From positions 1 through 13,153 of the forward strand of contig NCCR01000166.1 of assembly GCA_002279765.1 (NCBI GenBank): DNA of 13,153 bases, written 5' to 3'. Position numbers and translations under genes: made by a program. Each line of letters begins with the position of its first letter. Positions within the stretch are counted from its first letter, which is position 1. Positions 1 to 7,198 of the stretch are shown here, in pieces. This DNA comes from Verrucomicrobia bacterium 12-59-8 (GTDB taxonomy: Bacteria; Verrucomicrobiota; Verrucomicrobiae; Verrucomicrobiales; Verrucomicrobiaceae). The notes beneath the pieces are model-generated. The model was not told the origin of the DNA. It saw only the letters and a program-made list of their open reading frames with translations, and did no database searches.

Positions 1-136
1 CGTCACCGAGACGCTTCATCAAGACTACACACACCTGATCCCAGATGGTAGGGACGGGCGTGAAAAGTTCCGTGGGTGCATGATGAGCCGAGCCATTGAG
101 GGAAGTGTGATTCGAGTTTTCATCGTTGCGCGCCAT
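1..136 (-). CDS. dnaA: Probable DnaA N-terminus, cut by window edge
   Basis: An open minus-strand frame starts at ATG 136-134 and runs off the left edge after 45 codons. The first ~30 residues are polar and low in complexity. Residues ~31-45 read TIWDQVCVVLMKRLGD, which lines up with domain I of DnaA (E. coli SLWQQCLARLQDELP): the conserved Trp, the following Gln, and the spaced Leu residues of the first amphipathic helix. Domain I would bind DnaB helicase and other DnaA molecules; domains II-IV (AAA+ ATPase and DNA-binding helix-turn-helix) would lie outside the window. The call is strengthened by the AT-rich, DnaA-box-bearing non-coding stretch directly upstream, the usual bacterial dnaA/oriC arrangement. 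No Shine-Dalgarno sequence precedes the start, as for most genes here. With only 45 residues visible, another protein with a similar helix cannot be excluded. Confidence 0.5.
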   Translation of the reverse strand, partial: MARNDENSNHTSLNGSAHHAPTELFTPVPTIWDQVCVVLMKRLGD

Positions 137-370
137 GATGATTTTATTCTGGAAGAGTGGGGTCGAAATTGGATGGGAAAGAAGTGTCGGAAGAAATTCA
201 GGTGGGAGATTGCGAGAGGCAGGTGGGATCAATCAAGAGACCTTTGAAAATCTTTTTAAACGACGCTTCTTTGTATGTCGAAAACGACACGTGAAACAAG
301 CTCTTCTTCGATATATTTTTAAAGTTTGAACGCGAGTATGCGAAACATTCAAAAATTATTGACGCGTTGT

Positions 371-379
371 TGTGAAGAA
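371..379 (-). promoter_or_regulatory. DnaA-box-like 9-mer
   Basis: On the minus strand this reads TTCTTCACA, one mismatch from the DnaA box TTATNCACA. It belongs to a cluster of degenerate boxes between 356 and 433 behind the probable dnaA start. Confidence 0.35.
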
Positions 380-392
380 TCATTCGAACTTG

Positions 393-401
393 CGTGAATA
401 A
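393..401 (-). promoter_or_regulatory. DnaA-box-like 9-mer
   Basis: On the minus strand this reads TTATTCACG, one mismatch (last base) from TTATNCACA. It sits 13 bases from the previous box, in the same orientation, and directly beside the palindrome at 402-413. Confidence 0.4.
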
Positions 402-413
402 CCTGTGCACAGG
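402..413. repeat. 12-base perfect palindrome CCTGTGCACAGG
   Basis: CCTGTGCACAGG is its own reverse complement. It contains CTGTGCACA on each strand, which matches the DnaA box TTATNCACA at seven of nine positions, so it could be a pair of overlapping weak boxes or a dimeric regulator's operator. Another 7/9 match, TTGCACACA on the minus strand, follows at 425-433. The role is inferred from position only. Confidence 0.35.
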
Positions 414-519
414 CTGAGAATAGCTGTGTGCAACCAGAATCAGGCACACAAAATGCGTGCATGATTTGTCATAGTCGCCATCGCATGGCGGATGCCCCAT
501 GAGGGCTGTGTCGCCAGCA

Positions 520-1569
520 TCAATGCGCCTGCTTCACATGCTCACCGAGCAGATCATGACCAAAGTCACCATCGAAGCTGCGCCAGACGCTGTGAACGTG
601 ATTGGCATCGTTTTGCGTGTTGTCGTACTCAAGGAGGAAGCTCTTGCCCTGCACACGGTAGTAGTGCGGCTCGCCGCGCTCCTTGCCACCCGCCCACGCA
701 AAATAGATCGGGCCACCGGCTTTAAACTCAGCGCGTGCAGCTTCAGCGATTTCAGGGCGCATCCGGTCAATGTACTCGGCGATGATGCGCGTGAGCATGT
801 CCTTCTGTTTCTCGTTGAGTTCGGAATCCGCAAGACCGGCAGGTGCCAGCGGGCTCACTTTGTGCTCAGCCGCAGTGATCATTTCTTTGGGGGCCTCCGT
901 GGCAACGAAGGCCGTCTTGAACTGCTCTGGTGTGAGTGACTTGACCAGCTCACGGCCCAGCTCCTCTTCAACTCCAAGCACGCGCAGTCCGGTGAGCGGC
1001 CCCTGGCGGATTTCTCCCGGATTGGTGCCCATGAAGGAGGGCGTGGCACGGATCATCTGGCCGTCCTTGAGGGTGAAATTCAAGGAGAGGTGATGTCCTT
1101 CGACGCGCCAGCCCCAGGCACCTGTGTCTGCAGGCTCGCCGAAAATCGAAACAAAGTATTTTTCCGGATCACGCTTTTCACGGACGGCAGCGCGCTTGGA
1201 CTCATCCGCGCCTTCGATTTGATAGAGCACTTCTTCGAGGCTCATGATCGTCACCGCCTTGGCGGAACCCCGAAAACTGAGCCCGGTGTTGAGGAGGGCG
1301 TGGGCGAGCAGGCGCTGCTGAGGCGTCATCTCCTTGAGTGGGAGCCCCTTGCGCTCACGCGGGATGAAGTGCCAGTTTTCGCGTTCATCGGCGGCAAACT
1401 CAGAGCAGGCTTTCGCCTTCTGCTCCGGGGTCAGCGCGGCCAGAAAAACCTTGGCGATGGCGGCCATCTGGGTGCCTGCCTCGTGCGCCCCGGCGGTGCG
1501 CGGTGTGAAACTTGAAAAGGCAAGGCAGATGCCGAGAAACGGGGCAGTGAGACGCTGAGCGAGGTGCAT
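520..1569 (-). CDS. Secreted DUF3500 family protein
   Basis: This 349-residue protein belongs to the DUF3500 family, whose biochemical role is not established. The N-terminus is a signal peptide with a hydrophobic core at about residues 9-21 and a likely signal peptidase I cut after TAGA (residue 28), so the mature protein should be periplasmic or extracellular. Family hallmarks are visible: the WGW...GHHLSLNFT segment from about residue 152, the LTGLRVLGVEEELGREL stretch that follows, a second repeat of the 'LTPEQ' type helix, and the C-terminal HVHSVWRSFDGDFG segment (about 324-337) followed by DLLGEH. The conserved His and Asp residues could bind metal, but that is a guess. Length is about usual for the family. 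The gene stands alone, between the putative origin and the divergent gspE. No Shine-Dalgarno sequence is seen. Confidence 0.88.
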   Translation of the reverse strand: MHLAQRLTAPFLGICLAFSSFTPRTAGAHEAGTQMAAIAKVFLAALTPEQKAKACSEFAADERENWHFIPRERKGLPLKEMTPQQRLLAHALLNTGLSFRGSAKAVTIMSLEEVLYQIEGADESKRAAVREKRDPEKYFVSIFGEPADTGAWGWRVEGHHLSLNFTLKDGQMIRATPSFMGTNPGEIRQGPLTGLRVLGVEEELGRELVKSLTPEQFKTAFVATEAPKEMITAAEHKVSPLAPAGLADSELNEKQKDMLTRIIAEYIDRMRPEIAEAARAEFKAGGPIYFAWAGGKERGEPHYYRVQGKSFLLEYDNTQNDANHVHSVWRSFDGDFGHDLLGEHVKQAH

Positions 1570-1631
1570 GGTGGTGATCGTCGTGATGGTTGGCGGGGCA
1601 AGTCGAACGTTCCCACCAACAGCGGTTTGTC

Positions 1632-1647
1632 ATTGATTGCCATCAAT
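1632..1647. promoter_or_regulatory. Short inverted repeat in divergent spacer
   Basis: ATTGAT and ATCAAT flank a 4-base centre (TGCC), giving a perfect 6-base dyad in the 188-base spacer between the divergent DUF3500 and gspE genes. It lies about 25 bases upstream of the candidate gspE promoter and could be an operator. A dyad this short can also occur by chance. Confidence 0.25.
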
Positions 1648-1671
1648 TTTCATGTTGCGAGCGCCGAGTCG

Positions 1672-1699
1672 TTGACACTTTCCTGCGTGAGGCTGTAGT
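1672..1699 (+). promoter_or_regulatory. Candidate sigma70-type promoter for gspE
   Basis: A perfect -35 box TTGACA (1672-1677) is followed after 16 bases by TGTAGT (1694-1699), which matches four of six positions of TATAAT. It points toward gspE copy 1, whose ATG is 58 bases further on. No other strong -35 box is seen in this spacer. The -10 match is mediocre, so the call is tentative. Confidence 0.4.
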
Positions 1700-1757
1700 C
1701 TGATGATAATCGTAAAATACCGTTTTCTCGTACCACCCGCCAAGCAGATCCGAATTC

Positions 1758-3416
1758 ATGTACTCCAATGAAGCATACCTCCTCGAACAGCTCCAAGAAA
1801 CCGGACTGCTGACCGAGCGTGACATCCAGCAGGCTAAAACGGGCCTGAAACCCGGCGAGAGCGTCGTGGCCGTGCTGGTCAAAACAGGAACAGTGTCAGA
1901 CGAGCAGATCGCCCGCACGGTGGCTGTGAATGCCGGCATGGAGTACGTTGATCTCAATGGCTTCGAAGCGCATCCCGGCCTGAAGGCGCTCGTCCCCCTG
2001 GAAGTGGCCCAGAAGTACAAGATTGCCCCGTTGGGGACGAACCAGAGCACCCTGCAGGTGGTCGTGGCGGACCCGTTTGATTTTGAAACGCTCGACGCAC
2101 TGCCCCACGTGCTGCAGCCGGACATCGAGTTCTTCTGCTCCACGCCCGCGCTGATCAAGACGGTGCAGTCCAACATCTATGGCAATGAGGCCATCCTGGG
2201 CATCACCACCAAAGGCGCAGACGCCGGGACCTCCTCAGACGCCGACGCCCCGGTCATCCGGCTGGTGCAGAACATGCTGATGGAGGCGTTCAAGCAGAAG
2301 GCTTCCGATATTCATGTGGAGCCGCTGGAAAAGGACATCCGCATCCGCTACCGCATGGATGGCGTGCTGGTGGACGTGGAGCATCATCCCAAGCGCCTGC
2401 ATTCCGCGATCATCGGCCGTCTCAAGATCATGACTGGCTCGATGCAGCTCGATGAAAAGCGCATCCCGCAGGACGGCCGCATCCAGATGCACTTCAACGA
2501 CAAGGAGATCGACATGCGTGTCTCGATCATCCCCACGAACAACGGCGAAAGCGTCGTCATGCGTGTGCTCGATAAGAGCAGCCTGAAACTCGGCCTGGTG
2601 GACCTCGGCTTCCTCAGTGATGACCAGGCCTCGTTTGAGCAGCTCATCACCCTGCCTGACGGCATCATTCTGGTGACCGGCCCCACGGGCTCCGGCAAAA
2701 CGACCACGCTGTACGCCTGCCTCAATTTCATCAACCGCCCCGACCGCAAGATCATCACGGTTGAAGATCCCGTCGAATACGAACTCGCGGGGATCAATCA
2801 GGTCATGGTGAAGGAAGATGTCGGTATGACCTTCGCCGCAGCGCTGCGCGCCATGCTGCGTCAGGCGCCCAACATCATCATGCTGGGGGAAATTCGAGAT
2901 TTGGAAACGGCCTCCATCGCCATCCAGGCATCGCTCACGGGTCACTTGGTCTTCAGTACGCTGCACACCAACGATGCGCCGAGCGCCGTGGCACGTCTCA
3001 CGGACATCGGGGTCAAGCCCTTCCTCACGGCCTCCGCCGTGCGCGCCATCGAAGCACAGCGGCTCGTCCGCAAGCTCTGCCCTGACTGCAAACAGCCCGG
3101 CAAGCTCTCCACGCATGAGCTGCGCTCCCTCGGCCTCGAAGCCGCCCAGATGGCGGAGTCCACCATCATGAGCTCCGTCGGCTGCTCCAAATGCCGCCAG
3201 CGTGGCTTCCGCGGCCGTATGTCCATCGTCGAGATCTTCAAGATTGATGATGAAGTGCGCGGCATGATCAACCAGCAGCTCACCACCCCCCAACTGCGCA
3301 AACGCGCCCGTGAGCTGGGCATGCGCACCCTGCGCGAGGACGGCATCCGCAAGGTGCTCTCCGGCTCGACCACCGCCGAAGAAGTGATCGAGGCGACCAT
3401 GTCCGACGCCGATTGA
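1758..3416 (+). CDS. gspE: GspE/PilB-type secretion ATPase, copy 1
   Basis: This 552-residue cytoplasmic hexameric ATPase would power pseudopilus or pilus assembly. An N-terminal GspE_N/MshEN-like region (about 1-150) is followed by the ATPase core: SDIHVEPLE and the RIRYRMDG segment, Walker A GPTGSGKT (308-315), the Asp box ITVEDPVEYE, a Walker B region ending IIMLGEIRD (373-381), and the His box GHLVFSTLHTND (395-406). Two Cys pairs, CPDC (441/444) and CSKC (476/479), form the usual zinc site. Length is normal for the family. One oddity: the near-invariant RQDPD before Walker B reads RQAPN, losing both acidic residues. The catalytic Glu378 is kept. It is probably the first gene of the cluster, 48 bases before a broken paralogue, with a candidate promoter at 1672. 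Whether it serves a type II secretion system or a type IV pilus cannot be told from the sequence. Confidence 0.93.
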   Translation: MYSNEAYLLEQLQETGLLTERDIQQAKTGLKPGESVVAVLVKTGTVSDEQIARTVAVNAGMEYVDLNGFEAHPGLKALVPLEVAQKYKIAPLGTNQSTLQVVVADPFDFETLDALPHVLQPDIEFFCSTPALIKTVQSNIYGNEAILGITTKGADAGTSSDADAPVIRLVQNMLMEAFKQKASDIHVEPLEKDIRIRYRMDGVLVDVEHHPKRLHSAIIGRLKIMTGSMQLDEKRIPQDGRIQMHFNDKEIDMRVSIIPTNNGESVVMRVLDKSSLKLGLVDLGFLSDDQASFEQLITLPDGIILVTGPTGSGKTTTLYACLNFINRPDRKIITVEDPVEYELAGINQVMVKEDVGMTFAAALRAMLRQAPNIIMLGEIRDLETASIAIQASLTGHLVFSTLHTNDAPSAVARLTDIGVKPFLTASAVRAIEAQRLVRKLCPDCKQPGKLSTHELRSLGLEAAQMAESTIMSSVGCSKCRQRGFRGRMSIVEIFKIDDEVRGMINQQLTTPQLRKRARELGMRTLREDGIRKVLSGSTTAEEVIEATMSDAD

Positions 3417-3464
3417 TTTTTAGCTCCTCCATTTTTCAACGAACTTCATTTCCTCCAGACGACT

Positions 3465-5013
3465 ATGACACCCCATAATGTGGTAGAGATGCTCAAAACA
3501 CGGGGCGTGATCGACAAAGGTCTCGCCTATGACATTGAGCAGGATTCCGTGCAAAACGGCAAAGACATTGTCCAGGTGCTGCTGTCCTACGGCATCTACA
3601 CCAATGAGGATGAATTTTGGGCGCAGGTGGCCGAGGAGCTGGGTGCCGACCATTTCGATCTCGACAATTTCGAGCCGCCGCCCTCCGTCGTGGCGCTCAT
3701 TCCGGCAGGCATGGCACGCCTCTACGGCGCGTTTCCCATCACTCTGGATGGCCAGGGCCTCCATGTCGCCTTCACCGATCCGCTCAATCCCCAGCTCGTC
3801 GAAGACCTGCGTTTCGGACTCGAAAAAACGATTGTGCCCGTGGTCGCGCGCCGCAGTCAGGTGCTCACCTTGATCGAGAAGTTCTATGGCGCTGGCGCAC
3901 CCAGCATTGATGAGATTTTCGGCCAGCTCGGCAAGGCTGGAAAGGATGGACTCACGGCGGAAGCCGAGGCCAATTCCGCCCCCATCGTCAAGTTCGTCGA
4001 TCTGGTGATGCAGCAGGCCATCAAGGAACGTGCGAGCGACATTCACTTCGAGCCCTTTGAGCGCGAAGCGCCGCATCCCGCAGGACGGACGCATCATGAC
4101 CAACGTGGGCGGCAAGCCGGTGGACATGCGTGTGAACTCCCTGCCCACGCAGCACGGCGAGTCCGTGGTGCTCCGCGTGCTTGATCGTTCCTCGATCAAC
4201 ATCGAGCTCGATGCCCTGGGCATGCAGCCCTTTCTGCAAGACTACATCGTCGAGACCATCCACAAGCCCAACGGCATCTTCATCGTCACCGGCCCGACCG
4301 GGGCTGGCAAGACCACCACGCTTTACGCCTGCCTGCGCCGCATCAACACCATCGACTGCAAGCTGATCACCGCCGAAGACCCCGTGGAGTATGAGCTGGA
4401 TGGCGTCATGCAGGTGCCGATCAACGAAGCCGTCGGACTCACCTTTGCCAAGGCCCTGCGCTCCTTCCTGCGTCAGGACCCAGACCGCATCATGGTGGGA
4501 GAAATGCGCGACCTGGAAACCGCCCAGATCGCCATCCAGGCCTCGCTCACCGGCCACTTGGTGCTCAGCACCCTGCACACCAATGACTCCTCCGGGGCCG
4601 TCACACGTCTGGTGGACATGGGCGTGGAGCCCTTCCTCGTCTCCGCCACGCTGGAGGGCGTGCTCGCCCAGCGCCTGCTGCGTACCATCTGCAAAAGCTG
4701 CCGTTCACCCTATGAGCCGAGCTTGAACATTCTCAATCAGCTCAATCTCTCTCCCGAGGATCTCGGCGGAAAGCACTTCTACACCGGCTCCGGCTGCTCT
4801 GCCTGCGGCAACAGCGGCTACAAAGGCCGTAAAGGCCTCTACGAGCTGCTGGACGTCACCGACCCCATCCGCGAACTCATCACCGGGCGCGCTCCCTCCA
4901 TCGTGCTGAAGCAGAAAGCCATCGAGCTGGGCATGGTCACCCTGCGTGAAGATGGACTCCGCAGCATTTACGATGGTGCCACGACCATCGAAGAAGTCCT
5001 GAAATACACCTGA
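3465..5013 (+). pseudogene. gspE: GspE/PilB-type ATPase, copy 2, deletion and frameshift
   Basis: This second ATPase gene is split over two frames. The first part (3465 to about 4060) encodes the N-terminal GspE_N-like region and core start, up to [10 protein letters not shown]. The second part (frame of 4030, real homology from about 4063) resumes at KRRIPQDGR and continues to the end: Walker A GPTGAGKT (4291-4314), Asp box [10 protein letters not shown], canonical RQDPD before Walker B IMVGEMRD (about 4489-4512), His box [12 protein letters not shown], Cys pairs at 4690/4699 and 4795/4804. Against copy 1, about 42 residues are missing at 4060-4070, including the Arg-rich RIRYR.DG strand, and roughly 119 bases are gone, which changes frame. 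Frame 1 then ends at 4184 with nonsense sequence. Everything else is well conserved, so the lesion is recent or an assembly error. If real, neither half should be a working ATPase. Without it the protein would be about 555 residues, matching copy 1. Confidence 0.85.
4061..4071. repeat. Mini-hairpin at the deletion junction
   Basis: GCGCGAAGCGC can fold into a 4-base-pair GC stem with a GAA loop. It contains GCGAAGC, known as an unusually stable DNA mini-hairpin. It sits exactly at the point where copy 2 of gspE loses about 120 bases and changes frame. Confidence 0.6.
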
Positions 5014-5140
5014 TTTGCGCATTGCCGGCCCGAGCGCCAGTCGTGTGCAAGCCAGTACATTATTTGATGGACAGACCACCCGCCGTCCCGGTATTCTAAA
5101 ATTACCCTGAACTAACGCCGCCAAGATACGCCCCTCCCCT

Positions 5141-6421
5141 ATGCCCACGTTTCATTACATCGCCCTGGATCAGAACGGACAGGAAACCGCCGGAGGCCTG
5201 GAAGCCGCTTCCGAGGCAGATGCCATCAATCAACTGCGCCAGTCCGGCCTCTATCCGACCAGCGTCGCCGCCGAGGGCCAGGGGCAGGCAGCCGCGATCA
5301 AGAAACGCGTCAAATCCACCTCCAAGGGCAAGACCAAAACCGTCAAACTCGGCGTCAATGCCAAGGTCAAGAGCAAGAGCCTGATGATCTTCACGCGCCA
5401 GCTCGCGACCCTGATCGACTCCGGCCTCCCCCTGCTGCGCGGTCTCACCGTGCTGGGCCGCCAGGAGCCGAATCTGGTGATGAAAGGGACGATCAACACC
5501 CTCGCGGACAATGTGCAGACCGGCAGCACCTTCTCCGAAAGCCTGCAGCAGTACCCGCGCATCTTCAACAAGCTCTACATCAACATGGTGAAAGCCGGTG
5601 AGCTTGGCGGTGTGCTTGAACTCGTGCTCAACCGTCTGGCCGAGTACCAGGAGAAGGCCCAGAAGCTCAAAAACAAAGTCGTCGCCGCGATGGTTTACCC
5701 CATCATCGTCATGTTCATCGCCGCAGCCATCATGATCTTCCTCATGCTGGTCATCGTGCCGCGCTTTGAATCCATCTTCCAAGACATGTTGGGCAGCAAA
5801 GACAAGCTGCCGGAACTGACCAAATTCGTCATCGGTTTCAGCCGTACCATGTACGACTACATCTGGCACCTGCTGGGTGGCACTATCGCGATTATCGTCG
5901 GCTGGCGCATGATGGCTGCCACCAAAGGCGGCCGCCGCTGGATCGACAGCACCAAGCTCAAGCTCCCGCTCTTTGGCGATGTGCAGCGCAAAACCGCCAT
6001 CTCACGCTTCACCCGCACCCTGGGCACCCTGGTAACCTCCGGCGTGCCGATCCTGCAGGCCCTGAACATCACCCGAGACACCGCTGGCAACACCATCGTG
6101 TCAGACGCCATCACCAAGGTGCATGACGCCGTCAAAGAAGGTGAGTCCATGGTGGCCCCCCTGGAGTCCAGCGGAGTCTTCCCTCCCATGGTTATCTCCA
6201 TGGTCGATGTGGGAGAGGAAACCGGCCAGTTGCCCGAGATGCTGCTGAAAATCGCCGACGTGTACGAAGACGAAGTGGACAACGCCGTCTCCGCCCTCAC
6301 CTCCATGCTCGAACCGCTCATGATCGTCGTCCTCGCCCTCGTCGTGGGTGTGATCGTCATGGCCCTCTTCCTCCCGCTCATCGACGTGATCAAGAACCTC
6401 AGCGGCGGCGCTGGCGGCTAG
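5141..6421 (+). CDS. gspF: GspF/PilC-type inner-membrane platform protein
   Basis: This 426-residue polytopic inner-membrane protein would form the assembly platform that couples the GspE ATPase to pseudopilin insertion. It begins with the usual short cytoplasmic module (FHYIALDQNGQ..., 1-50) and a Lys-rich linker (about 54-80). Two T2SSF domains follow, each opening with the family motif: FTRQLATLIDSGLPLLRGL from residue 84 and FTRTLGTLVTSGVPILQAL from residue 290. Conserved GELGG and GEETGQL segments follow in each domain. Predicted membrane helices lie at about 183-206, 240-258 and 392-415, the standard three. Length is normal. The 127-base gap after gspE copy 2 is long enough for its own promoter, but only a weak -10-like TATTCT (5092-5097) is visible. 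The ATG is preceded by a C-rich leader without Shine-Dalgarno sequence. Confidence 0.93.
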   Translation: MPTFHYIALDQNGQETAGGLEAASEADAINQLRQSGLYPTSVAAEGQGQAAAIKKRVKSTSKGKTKTVKLGVNAKVKSKSLMIFTRQLATLIDSGLPLLRGLTVLGRQEPNLVMKGTINTLADNVQTGSTFSESLQQYPRIFNKLYINMVKAGELGGVLELVLNRLAEYQEKAQKLKNKVVAAMVYPIIVMFIAAAIMIFLMLVIVPRFESIFQDMLGSKDKLPELTKFVIGFSRTMYDYIWHLLGGTIAIIVGWRMMAATKGGRRWIDSTKLKLPLFGDVQRKTAISRFTRTLGTLVTSGVPILQALNITRDTAGNTIVSDAITKVHDAVKEGESMVAPLESSGVFPPMVISMVDVGEETGQLPEMLLKIADVYEDEVDNAVSALTSMLEPLMIVVLALVVGVIVMALFLPLIDVIKNLSGGAGG

Positions 6422-6453
6422 TCCCCCACGCCCCTCCCAACCCTTCCAGAGCC

Positions 6454-7131
6454 ATGCAATCAACCCGCCTCGCCTTCCATTCCCGTGCCCGCGCTTTCAC
6501 CTTGGTGGAGATGCTCATTGTCGTCACGATCATCTCGATGCTCGCCGCACTGACCCTCGGCGGCTACACCTATGCCATGCGCTCTTCAAAGCGGCGTCTC
6601 ACCACCGGGACGTTCGAGGCGATCAAACTCGCCCTCGAACGTTACAACTCCGAGTTCGGTGAATTCCCGCAGCCTGCTGGCAGCAATCAAATGGTCCAGT
6701 TCCCACCAGGTACTGCCACTTATGACACCTCCGGAGCCGCATGCCTCTATCAGGCGCTTTCGGGAGACGGTTACGATCAGATCAAGGGGGTCACTGGAGG
6801 CACCGGCGCAGGTGCCGGCGGCTCAGGCGGCACGTCTGATGGCAAGGTGGAAGGCACTGCCGAGATCAAAAACAAGATGCTCGTCGAAATTCCCCAGACC
6901 ATCTTCACCCGCAGAGGTTCCACCTACATCCTCATCGACGGCTTTGGCCATCCGTTCCAGTACCGCAAAGCCGCTATTCCAACCGTAGCGGGGACTACCC
7001 CCACTCCCACCACCATCAACTCCACGTACGATCTCTGGTCCTACTCGGAAGATGAGAACAACACCACCAAGCAGAGCCTCGACACCGTGAAAGACCCAAC
7101 GGTCGCCACGAAATGGATCAAAAACTGGTAA
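6454..7131 (+). CDS. gspG: GspG-like major pseudopilin
   Basis: This 225-residue protein has a class III (prepilin) signal: short basic leader, then ARA|FTLVEMLIVVTIISMLAALTL, with Glu at +5 (Glu19) and a hydrophobic N-terminal helix (15-37). The residue before the cut is Ala14 rather than the usual Gly. The helix continues into FEAIKLALERYNSEFGEFPQ, as in GspG, and the C-terminal part contains DGFGHPFQYRK and STYDLWSYSEDENN, resembling the GspG calcium-binding loop (DPWGNPYQY...DLWSYGAD), with a terminal Trp as in GspG. At 225 residues it is much longer than typical GspG (about 140-150); the excess is a Gly/Ser/Thr-rich loop at about 111-128 and a Thr/Pro-rich stretch near 178-190. It follows gspF by 32 bases and is probably co-transcribed. 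A divergent minor pseudopilin is the alternative. Confidence 0.85.
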   Translation: MQSTRLAFHSRARAFTLVEMLIVVTIISMLAALTLGGYTYAMRSSKRRLTTGTFEAIKLALERYNSEFGEFPQPAGSNQMVQFPPGTATYDTSGAACLYQALSGDGYDQIKGVTGGTGAGAGGSGGTSDGKVEGTAEIKNKMLVEIPQTIFTRRGSTYILIDGFGHPFQYRKAAIPTVAGTTPTPTTINSTYDLWSYSEDENNTTKQSLDTVKDPTVATKWIKNW

Positions 7132-7140
7132 GCCTAGGCT
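7131..7140. repeat. 10-base palindrome after pseudopilin stop
   Basis: AGCCTAGGCT is perfectly self-complementary and overlaps the last base of the pseudopilin stop codon. It has no loop and no directly adjacent T-run (CTTCTTTT begins nine bases later), so it is not a classical terminator. It could be a protein site or chance. Confidence 0.2.
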
Positions 7141-7198
7141 ACAGCTTCTTTTAAATAACGAGATTGACGCCCTGTCTCCGGGCCAAGATTGATCCCGC

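Larger units (their letters stand above)
137..519. other. Gene-free stretch, candidate replication origin
   Basis: This 383-base stretch has no convincing gene; the short open frames in it have no recognisable protein features. It is clearly richer in A+T than the rest of the window: bases 241-360 contain 39 G/C in 120 by my count (28% G/C in 301-360). The motif TTTTTAAA appears at about 252-259 and 316-323. To the right, bases 356-433 hold several 9-mers close to the DnaA box TTATNCACA and a 12-base perfect palindrome. An AT-rich unwinding-like segment beside a DnaA-box cluster, upstream of a probable dnaA, is what a bacterial oriC looks like. The function is inferred; no box is a perfect match. 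Confidence 0.4.

Noticed and set aside
198..500. 100-residue minus-strand frame, and a 67-residue plus-strand frame at 126-329, in the putative origin region
   Set aside because: Overlapping opposite frames in AT-rich DNA, no Shine-Dalgarno sequence, no domain-like pattern, and the plus-strand frame overlaps the probable dnaA start.
2235..3293. 352-residue open frame on the minus strand inside gspE copy 1
   Set aside because: Rich in His, Asp and Gly without family features; it is the antisense shadow of a well-recognised ATPase in GC-rich DNA.
4030..5013. Separate second gene for a short ATPase
   Set aside because: Its first residues up to about 4062 are out of frame with the true homology. 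It is the displaced 3' part of gspE copy 2 rather than an independent gene.
5014..5140. Promoter or terminator before gspF
   Set aside because: TATTCT and TAAAAT could be -10 boxes but no -35 lies at proper spacing (TTGATG is 22 bases away), and no hairpin with T-run is present.
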